A stretch of 46,070 nt of DNA from Glycomyces harbinensis (GTDB lineage: Bacteria; Actinomycetota; Actinomycetes; Mycobacteriales; Micromonosporaceae). Below, in pieces: positions 14,006 to 20,893 of the stretch. Position 1 is the first letter of the stretch, and every line of letters begins with the position of its first letter. The translations under genes were made by a program, and so were the position numbers. The notes under the pieces were generated by a model. The model did no database searches, was not told the origin of the DNA, and worked only from the letters and a program-made list of their open reading frames with translations. The DNA lies in NCBI RefSeq assembly GCF_900101745.1, contig NZ_FNAD01000026.1, positions 1 through 46,070 on the forward strand. The letters run 5' to 3'.

Positions 14006-14367
14006 AGCCACACGGTCGACAGCCAGACGGCCGCCGCCGCGAGGACCGCGGTCACGACGTTCAGCCCGAGCACGCCGGCCTCGCCGCGCTTGAGGTGCAG
14101 CGCGATCGCGCCGAACTGGACCACCAGCAGGCCGACCGCCGCGACGAGCGCGAGCCAGGTCGCGATGCCCGTGAGCGGCGGCAGGACGAGCCCGATCGCG
14201 CCGAGCACCTCGACGGCGCCGAGCGCACGCACGAACCAGAGCGGGACGGTGTCGACCCAGCCCATCATCGGCCGCAGCTGCTCCTTCGAGCGCACGACCT
14301 TGCTCCCCCCGGCGAACAGGTACAGCAGCACCAGCAGCCCGGCGACGATCCAGTAGGCGACGACCAT
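14002..14367 (-). CDS. DoxX-like membrane protein
   Basis: 121 residues with four transmembrane helices: MVVAYWIVAGLLVLLYLFAG, LWFVRALGAVEVLGAIGLVL, ATWLALVAAVGLLVVQFGAI and GLNVVTAVLAAAAVWL. It has the DoxX/DUF4267-like pattern GxxKxxxxxxxx...GxxEvlgaiGL. ATG 14367 follows GAAGAGGG. It is divergent from an HxlR regulator (108 nt between starts), an arrangement that is common and suggests HxlR control. Possible roles in oxidative or quinone stress are inferred from the HxlR partner only. Confidence 0.85.
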   Translation of the reverse strand: MVVAYWIVAGLLVLLYLFAGGSKVVRSKEQLRPMMGWVDTVPLWFVRALGAVEVLGAIGLVLPPLTGIATWLALVAAVGLLVVQFGAIALHLKRGEAGVLGLNVVTAVLAAAAVWLSTVWL

Positions 14368-14428
14368 GAGAACCCTCTTCTCGTTCCCGCGATTTGCGAG
14401 TGCGCACATCGTAGGCGAGAATCGAAGG

Positions 14429-14445
14429 GCGTACAAAACTTACAA
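14429..14445. promoter_or_regulatory. Possible HxlR operator between doxX-like and hxlR genes
   Basis: The divergent intergenic region contains GTACAAAACTTACAAG, with a TACAA motif repeated in direct orientation and AT content above its surroundings. HxlR proteins typically bind such AT-rich repeats at divergent promoters. Confidence 0.35.
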
Positions 14446-14475
14446 GCCTGTGAGCAGGAGTTTCGTGGGGTTTCA

Positions 14476-14850
14476 GTGCCTGAGTTCAAGAATCTCTGCT
14501 TGATCCGCGGCGACCAGGGCCGGACCGTGGGCGATCTCGTGGACCGCATCGGCGGCAAGTGGACCCTGCTGATCCTCGCCACGCTCCACGACGGCCGCCT
14601 GCGCTACACCGAGCTGAAGCGGCGCCTGCCCGGCGTCTCGCACCGGATGCTCGCGCTGGCGCTGCGCAGGCTCCACCGCGACGGGCTGGTCACGCGCACG
14701 TCCCACCCCGAGGTCCCGCCCCGCGTCGAGTACGCGCTGACGCCGCTCGCCGTCTCCCTCCTGCCGCACGCGGTGGCCCTCGCGGGCTGGGCCGCGGAGC
14801 ATCGCGCGGCGATCGACGCGCATCGGGCCGCGTTCGACGGCGACGCCTGA
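14476..14850 (+). CDS. HxlR-family transcriptional regulator
   Basis: 124 residues with the HxlR winged helix: DLVDRIGGKWTLLILATLHD, LRYTELKRRLPGVSHRMLAL, ALRRLHRDGLVTRTSHPEVP and the wing VEYALTPLAVSLLP. A cysteine near the N-terminus (KNLCLIRGD) is in the position of the redox-sensing cysteine in HypR/QorR-type members. GTG 14476 is used because GTGGGG lies 5 nt upstream and nearer alternatives are out of frame. Likely regulates the divergent DoxX-like gene. Confidence 0.9.
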   Translation: MPEFKNLCLIRGDQGRTVGDLVDRIGGKWTLLILATLHDGRLRYTELKRRLPGVSHRMLALALRRLHRDGLVTRTSHPEVPPRVEYALTPLAVSLLPHAVALAGWAAEHRAAIDAHRAAFDGDA

Positions 14851-15016
14851 TCACACCCGGGCCTCGCCGCTGTCCAACGGCGCCAACGTGTTCGACTCCC
14901 CCGCCCGGGGGAGGCCGTCGGCCCGTGCGGGGGAGGCCGCCGCGACGGGGGAACGGCAGCGTAGGGCGCAGGGTCGCCGCGCGGCGGTCCCTTGGACGAC
15001 AGGAGACCGAACCGCG

Positions 15017-15646
15017 ATGCGAACCCGACCCCATACCTATACCAATGTGGACGATTCTGAACGAGGCCGGTTCACGGGCCCGGCGACGGCGATCGGCGCG
15101 GTCGTGTTCGCCGCGGCCGGGTACTTCGCCGACCAGCCCTCGGGCTCCGCGGGCTACGCCGTTTCGAACGTTGCGGGACTGGCGGCCGTGTCGGCGGTCC
15201 TGATCGGGTTCGGCGCGTTCCACCGGCGCCACCGCGCGGAGCTGGGCCGCCTCGGCGCCTGGGGCGCCGGACTGGTCCGCTTCGGCCTGGTCGCGACGGT
15301 CGTCGGATACCTCGTGAACCTGGTCGGACCATCGCTGCCCGAGCGCTACGAAGCGGTCGCGGCCCTCGCCGGGATTCCGGCCTGGTCGCTCGCGCACCTG
15401 ATGTACGCGGGAGCGACAGTGCTCGGCCTGGCGTGCCTGCGGGCGGCGGCGGTGCCGCGCCCGGTCGCGGTCGCCCTGACCTGCGGCCTGCCGGTGCTGC
15501 TCGCAGGAGTCGGCGCCGGCTTGGCGCTGGGCGAACCGTACGCCCACGTCGTCACCTGGGCGGCCACCGAAGGGCAGGCGGGTCTGGCCTGGCTCCTCGT
15601 CGGCCTGCGCCTGAGCGTCCGGCGTCAGATCGCGGTCGCGGCCTGA
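15017..15646 (+). CDS. Hypothetical integral membrane protein
   Basis: 209 residues with about six hydrophobic helices, among them AIGAVVFAAAGYFA, VAGLAAVSAVLIGFGAF, LVRFGLVATVVGYLVNLVG, LMYAGATVLGLACLRAAAV, VALTCGLPVLLAGVGAGLAL and GLAWLLVGLRL. There are no charged motifs of a known transporter. ATG 15017 follows ACAGGAGA at 11 nt. The last 22 nt overlap the convergent MFS gene. Function unknown. Confidence 0.75.
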   Translation: MRTRPHTYTNVDDSERGRFTGPATAIGAVVFAAAGYFADQPSGSAGYAVSNVAGLAAVSAVLIGFGAFHRRHRAELGRLGAWGAGLVRFGLVATVVGYLVNLVGPSLPERYEAVAALAGIPAWSLAHLMYAGATVLGLACLRAAAVPRPVAVALTCGLPVLLAGVGAGLALGEPYAHVVTWAATEGQAGLAWLLVGLRLSVRRQIAVAA

Positions 15647-16857
15647 CGCGTCCGGATGCCCTTGGCGGCCAGGACGATCACCGGGACGAGCAGGGCCGCG
15701 CCGATCCACAGGACGCCGCCGGGGGCGGTCGCGTCCACCACGAAGCCCCCGGCGAAGGAGCCCGCGGCGATCGACAGGTTGAACATGACCGTGTTCAGCG
15801 AGGTCGCGATCTCGACCTCGCCGGGTTCGACGGACTTCATGAACCAGGTCTGGACGGCCGGGGAGACCAGGCCGTAGCCCGCGCCCCACAGCAGGAGCAC
15901 GGCCGTCGCGGAGAACAGGTCGCCCACGGCGAAGGCCAAGAGCGCCATGCCGATCGCCATCGCGACGCCCAGGCCCGCGAGGGTCGGCCGCAGGTGCCGG
16001 CCGATGAGCGAGCCCGAGGCGACGGTGGCGATGAGCGCCGCCGCGCCGAACGCCAGCAGCAGGCCGCTGACCTGCGAGGCGGCGATCCCGTTCGCCTGGA
16101 GGATCGGGCTGATGAACGTGTAGGCGATGAAGTGCCCGGTCACGATGAAGAAGGTGAAGGCCAGGCCGGTGCGCACGCTCTTGTTGCGGCGCACCAGCTT
16201 CGGCAGCGAAGCGAACGAGACCGTGGTGTTGGACGGGAGCTTCGGCACCAGCAGCGCGATCGCGGCCATGGCGGCGACCGCGAGACCGACGAGCGCCCAC
16301 AGGGCCGCGCGCCAGCCGAAGTGGTCGCCGATGAGCGTCCCGGCCGGGACGCCGAGCACGGTGGCCGCGCCGATGCCGCCGTAGACCGCGGCGGTCGCGC
16401 GCGGCACGTCCCGCTCGGGGACCAGGCGGATCGCGATGCCGCCGGCGACGGCCCAGAACGAGCCGATCGAGAGCCCGACGAGGACGCGGGCGGCCAGGAG
16501 CGGCCCGAAACCGGTCGCGGTCGCGGCGCCGATGTTCGCGCCCGCGACGAGCACGGCGAGCCCGATGAGCACCAGGCGGCGGTCGAGGCGGCGCGTGAAG
16601 ACGACCGCGAGGGGGGCCGCCAGCGCGGCGACGAGGCCGGGAACGGTCACCATGAGGCCCGCGGTGCCGGCGCTGACGCCGAGCTCGGAGCCGATCGTGG
16701 TGAGCAGTCCCACAGGGAGGACTTCGGAGGTCATGACGACGAACACGCCGAGGGCGACGGCGGCCACGGCGAGCCACTGCCTGAGCGTGGCGCGTTCGGG
16801 CGCGGCGGCGGGCGCCGAGACGGCGAGGTTGGAGACGGGGCGATCGAGGGTGGTCAC
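15625..16857 (-). CDS. MFS efflux transporter (DHA1, AraJ/SotB-like)
   Basis: About 410 residues, twelve transmembrane helices, in the DHA1 drug/sugar efflux subfamily: VMTSEVLPVGLLTTIGSELG in helix 1, the motif-A-like loop FTRRLDRRLVLI between helices 2 and 3, and RVLVGLSIGSFWAVAGGIAI in helix 4 (motif B R). Export of sugars, arabinose-like compounds or drugs by proton antiport is the family role; the substrate is not deducible. GTG 16857 (VTTLDRPVS) is preferred since GGAAGG precedes it; a GTG at 16884 lacks a site. A promoter and a strongly structured leader of about 220 nt precede it (see 16858-17078). Confidence 0.88.
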   Translation of the reverse strand: MTTLDRPVSNLAVSAPAAAPERATLRQWLAVAAVALGVFVVMTSEVLPVGLLTTIGSELGVSAGTAGLMVTVPGLVAALAAPLAVVFTRRLDRRLVLIGLAVLVAGANIGAATATGFGPLLAARVLVGLSIGSFWAVAGGIAIRLVPERDVPRATAAVYGGIGAATVLGVPAGTLIGDHFGWRAALWALVGLAVAAMAAIALLVPKLPSNTTVSFASLPKLVRRNKSVRTGLAFTFFIVTGHFIAYTFISPILQANGIAASQVSGLLLAFGAAALIATVASGSLIGRHLRPTLAGLGVAMAIGMALLAFAVGDLFSATAVLLLWGAGYGLVSPAVQTWFMKSVEPGEVEIATSLNTVMFNLSIAAGSFAGGFVVDATAPGGVLWIGAALLVPVIVLAAKGIRTRQAATAI

Positions 16858-17078
16858 TGGCGGCCTTCCGAGCGGTAGGTTCACGGCGAGGCCCGTAAGG
16901 GCCTTTCATTGCCGGAACCGGTCCACCACTCGGTTCGCGCGTCGGTGACGCGGGCTGGGTCCGTACAGGGGCTGACGGCCCGAAACGGGCCCCCGGCCGA
17001 GGAGCCTGGGCTCCCCTTGGCGGTGTACTTCCCTTCGCCCTGTCCGGAGGACCGAATCCCCCGGGGCGTCGCCTTACC
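16858..17078 (-). ncRNA. Structured leader RNA of the MFS gene (riboswitch or attenuator candidate)
   Basis: Between the putative promoter and the MFS start the minus-strand transcript can fold a series of strong stems. These are CCGGGGGA / TCCTCCGG (about 17046-17066), a GTAC...AGGGG / CCCCTGTAC stem closing a three-way junction with GAGCC / GGCTC (17001-17012) and GGCCCG / CGGGCC (16978-16992), and AGGCCC-TTAC-GGGCCT (16889-16904) next to the start. I could not match it to TPP, FMN, cobalamin, ydaO, yybP-ykoY or guanidine riboswitch signatures. A 7-codon uORF (GTGGTGGACCGGTTCCGGCA, then ATGA closing it) lies before the last stem, so translational attenuation is an alternative. Confidence 0.45.
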
Positions 17079-17083
17079 CCTCA

Positions 17084-17112
17084 AGATTAGCAGCGGACAT
17101 GACACGTTCGAA
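17084..17112 (-). promoter_or_regulatory. Promoter of the MFS gene leader
   Basis: On the minus strand TTCGAA and TAATCT are separated by 17 nt, placing transcription start at about 17078, where the folded leader begins. Confidence 0.45.
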
Positions 17113-17250
17113 ACCTCGAGCACATGTTGCGTTGACGACCATGCGGGACGTGAGCTGAGGCCTCGTCGGAAGGTTGCGGCGCCATGACAGACTCGTTCAG
17201 GCCCCCACCTGGATGCGGGGCGCGCATTCAGTGGAAGGAATGACGACCAG

Positions 17251-18165
17251 ATGTCAGCAGAAGGCGGCACCAAGGCGATCGTGGCGGCGCTCTTGGCCAA
17301 CACGGGTATCGCGATCAGCAAGTTCGTGGCGGCCGGGATCACCGGTTCGGCGTCCATGCTCGCCGAGGGCGTCCACTCGGTGGCCGACGCGTCGAACCAG
17401 GTCCTGCTCCTCATCGGCGGCAAGGCCTCCCGCAAGGCCGCCAGCCCCGCACACCCCTTCGGTTACGGGCGCGAACGCTACATCTACGCGTTCATCGTCT
17501 CGATCGTCCTGTTCTCCATCGGCGGCGTCTACGCGCTCTACGAGGGCTACCACAAGCTGTCCCACCACGGGGAGCTGACCACGCCCCTGGTCGCCGTCAT
17601 CGTGCTGGTCGTGGCGATCATCCTCGAATCGTTCTCCCTGCGCACGGCCGTCAAGGAGTCCAACGCGGTGCGGGGCAAGCAGTCGTGGGTGCAGTTCATC
17701 AAGGGCTCGCGCTCGCCCGAGCTGCCCGTGATCCTCCTGGAGGACATCGGCGCGCTCGTCGGCCTCGTCCTGGCGCTCTTCGGCGTGGGCCTGTCCTGGA
17801 TCACCGGGAACATCGTCTTCGACGCCCTCGGCACCCTCAGCATCGGCGTGCTGCTGGTCCTCATCGCGATCGTGCTCGCCATCGAGATCCGCTCGATGCT
17901 CATCGGCGAGTCCGCGACGCTCGAGGACATCGACGCGATCAAGGCCGCGATCAACGAGGGCGACGAGAACTCCCTCATCCACCTCAAGACCCTGCACGTG
18001 GGCCCCGACGAGCTGCTCGTGGCCGCGAAGATCGGCATCGGCCACAGCGAGACCGGCGAGCAGGTCGCGGCGGAGATCGACGCGGCCGAGGCGCGCATCC
18101 GCGCCGCCGTCCCCAAGGCCAAGCTCATCTACATCGAGCCGGACATCCCGCGCGCCGGCGCTTAG
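17251..18165 (+). CDS. Cation diffusion facilitator (CDF) transporter
   Basis: 304 residues: six transmembrane helices followed by a cytoplasmic beta-alpha-beta domain. The metal-site motif of helix 2 is HSVADASNQ (about 47-55). Helix 5 carries LLEDIGALVG (about 161-170), the E-D version found in the ZnT9/TMEM163-like branch rather than HxxxD. The exporter moves Zn2+, Fe2+ or Mn2+ out of the cell by proton antiport; the metal cannot be assigned. The characteristic PFGYGRERYIYAF follows helix 2. ATG 17251 follows GGAAGGA. An Smr-domain gene begins 9 nt after its stop. Confidence 0.9.
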   Translation: MSAEGGTKAIVAALLANTGIAISKFVAAGITGSASMLAEGVHSVADASNQVLLLIGGKASRKAASPAHPFGYGRERYIYAFIVSIVLFSIGGVYALYEGYHKLSHHGELTTPLVAVIVLVVAIILESFSLRTAVKESNAVRGKQSWVQFIKGSRSPELPVILLEDIGALVGLVLALFGVGLSWITGNIVFDALGTLSIGVLLVLIAIVLAIEIRSMLIGESATLEDIDAIKAAINEGDENSLIHLKTLHVGPDELLVAAKIGIGHSETGEQVAAEIDAAEARIRAAVPKAKLIYIEPDIPRAGA

Positions 18166-18174
18166 GCTCGGACC

Positions 18175-18450
18175 ATGGCGAAACTGGTGCTGGACCTGCA
18201 CGACATCTTCAACAAGGGCGGCCAGATCGAGAAGGCCCTGAGGGACGTCATCGACGAGGCGGTCGCCAAGAAGATCGACCTGGTCGAGATCATTCCCGGC
18301 AAGGGATCGGGCCAGCTCAAGAAGAAGGTGCTGCGGTTCCTCGACCAGAAAGAGGTCAAGGCCCTGTACCACCGGGTGGACAAGGACTCGAAGAACTTCG
18401 GGCGCCTGTTCGTTCACTTCCAACACAAGGACAAGCGCAAGAAGCGCTGA
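18175..18450 (+). CDS. Stand-alone Smr-domain protein
   Basis: 91 residues consisting of one Smr (small MutS-related) domain: LDLHD near the N-terminus and EIIPGKGSGQLKKKVLRFL in the middle, the loop conserved in MutS2 C-termini. Smr domains nick or cleave nucleic acids, or bind branched structures and stalled ribosomes; the exact activity is not predictable. The C-terminus is strongly basic (HKDKRKKR), fitting nucleic acid binding. It follows the CDF gene by 9 nt and is probably co-transcribed. A strong terminator comes 14 nt later. Confidence 0.88.
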   Translation: MAKLVLDLHDIFNKGGQIEKALRDVIDEAVAKKIDLVEIIPGKGSGQLKKKVLRFLDQKEVKALYHRVDKDSKNFGRLFVHFQHKDKRKKR

Positions 18451-18463
18451 TCCGGACGCGACT

Positions 18464-18500
18464 GCGGCCCCGCACCCCCTCCCCAAGGGTGCGGGGCCGC
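18464..18500. terminator. Bidirectional terminator between Smr gene and HTH gene
   Basis: 14-bp perfect stem GCGGCCCCGCACCC / GGGTGCGGGGCCGC with a 9-nt loop, lying between convergent genes. Confidence 0.85.
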
Positions 18501-18517
18501 CGTCATCGTCGTTCCTG

Positions 18518-18796
18518 CTAGTCGATCATCACCCGGTCGCGTTCCCCCATGGAATCCGGTGCGCCCAGCAGTTCGAGCAGCCGCAGCACCGGGACCCGGT
18601 AGCTGTGGCCGATGCGGAGGACCTGGACGGGGAAGTCCCCGTCCTTCGCCAGCCGGTATGCGACCGTCCTGCCGATCCCGAGGATCTGCGCGGCCGTCTC
18701 GACATTCGTCATCACGCCGAGCGATTTGACGCGCTCGACCGTCCATATCTCGTCGATGACGACACTCGAAGGCCCCACCTTCGCATTCGGTGTCAT
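18518..18796 (-). CDS. Excisionase-like helix-turn-helix protein
   Basis: 92 residues with a MerR/Xis-like winged helix: MTNVETAAQILGIGRTVAYR then LAKDGDFPVQVLRIGHSYRV and PVLRLLELLG. This is the DNA-binding domain of the AlpA/Xis group (helix_turn_helix_17). No integrase or prophage genes lie beside it, so it may be a chromosomal regulator rather than a true excisionase. ATG 18796 follows AGAGAGGA. Confidence 0.82.
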   Translation of the reverse strand: MTPNAKVGPSSVVIDEIWTVERVKSLGVMTNVETAAQILGIGRTVAYRLAKDGDFPVQVLRIGHSYRVPVLRLLELLGAPDSMGERDRVMID

Positions 18797-19053
18797 GTCC
18801 GTCCTCTCTGGCGTCCCGCGCCGACACGGGGTGCATCGGGGCGACGCCGCCTAGGACCAGTCGACCCCACCCGGCACGGTCAAGTCCAGAGTGCCGCGCC
18901 GAATTTCACTCTTACGCGTGGTGTGCGCGTCCTCACCGACACGTTGTCCGTTTGGGCGCGAACCGGATTCATCGCCTGAAACGGACCGGCTTCTGACCTG
19001 CGACGTTTCCTCTCCGTGACCTTCCACCAGGCAAGATGCGAGAAAATATGAGA

Positions 19054-19070
19054 TAGGTTAGCCTTGCCTA
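19054..19070 (+). promoter_or_regulatory. IdeR/DmdR-type iron box
   Basis: TAGGTTAGCCTTGCCTA closely matches the actinobacterial iron box consensus TTAGGTTAGGCTAACCTAA. It ends two bases before the ATG of the ABC ATPase gene and overlaps an AT-rich -10-like TATGAGAT, so iron-loaded repressor would block a nearly leaderless transcript. Confidence 0.85.
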
Positions 19071-19071
19071 C

Positions 19072-19896
19072 ATGCCTGACGACGACGGCCTGAGCGGCCG
19101 CGCCCTCCGACTCGCCTACTTCGGCACCACCGTCGTCCACGACGCCGACATCGACCTGGTCCCCGGCGAGGTCACCGCCCTGCTGGGCCCCAACGGCTCC
19201 GGCAAGTCCACGCTCCTGCGCTCCCTCGCGCGCCTCCACCGGGCCGACCAGGGCAGCGTCGACTTCCCCGACGGCACCGACGCGGCCACCCTGAGCCCCA
19301 AGGACTTCGCCCGGCGCGTCTCGCTCCTGGCCCAGTCCCGGCCCGTCCCCGGCGGCATCCGCGTCGTCGACGTCGTCGGCTACGGGCGCCACCCCCACCG
19401 CGGCCGCTGGCGCCACGGCGACGAGCACGGCCCCGCGAAGATCAAGCGGGCCATGGCGATCTGCGGCGTCACCGACATGGCCGACCGCGGCATGGAGGCC
19501 CTCTCCGGCGGCGAGCGCCAGCGCGTCTGGCTCGCCTCCTGCCTCGCCCAGGACACCGGCGTGCTCCTCCTCGACGAGCCCACCAACCACCTCGACCTGC
19601 GCTACCAGGTCGAGATCCTCGACCTCGTCCGCGACCTGGCCGACGACCACGGCACCGCCGTCGGCGTCGTCCTCCACGACCTCGACCAGGCCGCCGCCGT
19701 CGCCGACCGCGCCGTCCTGCTCCAGGAAGGCCGCGTCAAGGCCGCCGGCACCCCGGCGGAGGTCCTCACCGCCGAGAACCTCACCGCCGCCTACGGCATC
19801 GACATCCGCGTCGACGCCGATCCCGTCACCGGCCTGCTCACGGCCCGGCCCATCGGCCGCCACACCCGCAGGTTCGCGGCCACCACCACCGAATAG
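19072..19896 (+). CDS. Iron-siderophore ABC transporter ATPase
   Basis: 274 residues with all ABC motifs: Walker A GPNGSGKSTLLRSLARL (about 40-56), Q-loop SLLAQSRPVPGGIRV, signature LSGGERQRVWLAS (about 144-156), Walker B GVLLLDEPTNHLDLRYQ (about 163-179) and H-loop VVLHDLDQ. The subfamily is FepC/FhuC-like, which powers uptake of ferric siderophores across the membrane. First gene of a three-gene operon (ATPase, lipoprotein, fused permease) behind an iron box. The ATG is only a few bases downstream of the box, so translation is probably leaderless. Confidence 0.95.
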   Translation: MPDDDGLSGRALRLAYFGTTVVHDADIDLVPGEVTALLGPNGSGKSTLLRSLARLHRADQGSVDFPDGTDAATLSPKDFARRVSLLAQSRPVPGGIRVVDVVGYGRHPHRGRWRHGDEHGPAKIKRAMAICGVTDMADRGMEALSGGERQRVWLASCLAQDTGVLLLDEPTNHLDLRYQVEILDLVRDLADDHGTAVGVVLHDLDQAAAVADRAVLLQEGRVKAAGTPAEVLTAENLTAAYGIDIRVDADPVTGLLTARPIGRHTRRFAATTTE

Positions 19897-19906
19897 AAGG
19901 AACCCG

Positions 19907-20893
19907 ATGCGACTCCCCACTCTCAAGCGCTTCGCCGTGCCCGCGGCACTGGCCGCGGTCCTCGCCGCCTCCGCGTGCGGCACCACCGAGGAAGGCAGCG
20001 CGACCGGCGGCTCCGAGGACGAGTCCGGCCCCGTGTCGGTCACCGACTTCCTCGGCCGCGAGGTCGAACTCGACGCCCCCGCCGAAAACGTGGTCGCGCT
20101 CGAATGGGCCGAGGTCGAGATCGTCGCCAGCCTCGGCGTCACGCCCGTCGGCGTCGCCGACCTCGAGGGCTACAACACCTGGGTCGGCGGCACCGTGCCG
20201 GTCGAGGACACCACCGACGTCGGCACCCGCCAGGAGCCGTCCATCGACGCCATCGCCGGGCTCGGCGCCGACCTCGTCATCATGGAGACCGACGACGAGG
20301 CCCTCATCGCCTCGATCGAGGAGTTCGTGCCCGTCCTGGTCACCGAGGGCTCCAACGAGACCGACAACCTCGCGCGCATGAAGAGCGACGTCGACATGAT
20401 CGCCGAACTGCTCGGCAAGACCGACGAGGCCGAGGCCCTGTGGTCCGACTTCGAGGCCAAGATCGCCGACACCGCCGCCGCCATCGAGGCCTCCGGCAAC
20501 GCCGCGGTTCCCTTCCTCTTCGCCGACGGCTGGGTCGAGGGCGACGCGGTCTCCGTGCGGCCCTTCGGCACCGGCTCCCTCGTCGGGTCCCTCGCCGCCG
20601 CCGCGGGCCTGGAGAACGCCTGGACCGGCGAGACCGACGGCGCGTGGGGCCTGGGCGCCACCGACATCGAGGGCATGGCCCAGTACACCGACACCGAGAT
20701 GAAGTTCATCCACAACAACGCCGACGGCTCCAACATCTTCACCGACGGCGTGGCCGGCAACGCCATCTGGGAGAACCTGGCCTTCGTGAAGAACGGCGAA
20801 GTCCACGAGATGCCGCACGGCGTCTGGACCTTCGGCGGCCCCAAGTCCTCCGAGGCGATCCTCGACGCGTTCGCCGAGGTCTACGCGAGTTGA
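19907..20893 (+). CDS. Iron-siderophore substrate-binding lipoprotein
   Basis: 328 residues of the FecB/FhuD class III binding-protein family. The lipobox ASAC follows a basic N-terminus and Ala-rich h-region, so the protein is lipid-anchored on the outer face. Conserved blocks are VTDFLGREVELDAPAENVVA, VGTRQEPSIDAIAGLGADLV, and the C-terminal AIWENLAFVKNGEVHEMPHG. The start follows AAGGA, 10 nt after the ATPase stop. Its stop overlaps the TTG start of the permease. The siderophore bound cannot be told from the sequence. Confidence 0.94.
   Translation: MRLPTLKRFAVPAALAAVLAASACGTTEEGSATGGSEDESGPVSVTDFLGREVELDAPAENVVALEWAEVEIVASLGVTPVGVADLEGYNTWVGGTVPVEDTTDVGTRQEPSIDAIAGLGADLVIMETDDEALIASIEEFVPVLVTEGSNETDNLARMKSDVDMIAELLGKTDEAEALWSDFEAKIADTAAAIEASGNAAVPFLFADGWVEGDAVSVRPFGTGSLVGSLAAAAGLENAWTGETDGAWGLGATDIEGMAQYTDTEMKFIHNNADGSNIFTDGVAGNAIWENLAFVKNGEVHEMPHGVWTFGGPKSSEAILDAFAEVYAS

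Noticed and set aside
14690..16909. 739-codon minus frame overlapping the MFS gene
   Set aside because: Out-of-frame Arg-rich translation; the MFS frame has twelve hydrophobic helices and is the real gene.
16858..17078. RNase P RNA, tmRNA or a known riboswitch
   Set aside because: Signature sequences (GAGGAAAGTCC, CUGAGA, GGGGAGUAG and others) were looked for by eye and not found. Kept as an unassigned structured leader.
18518..18796. Excisionase of an integrated element at 18.5 kb
   Set aside because: No integrase, att repeat or phage gene is near; it is more likely a chromosomal HTH regulator.
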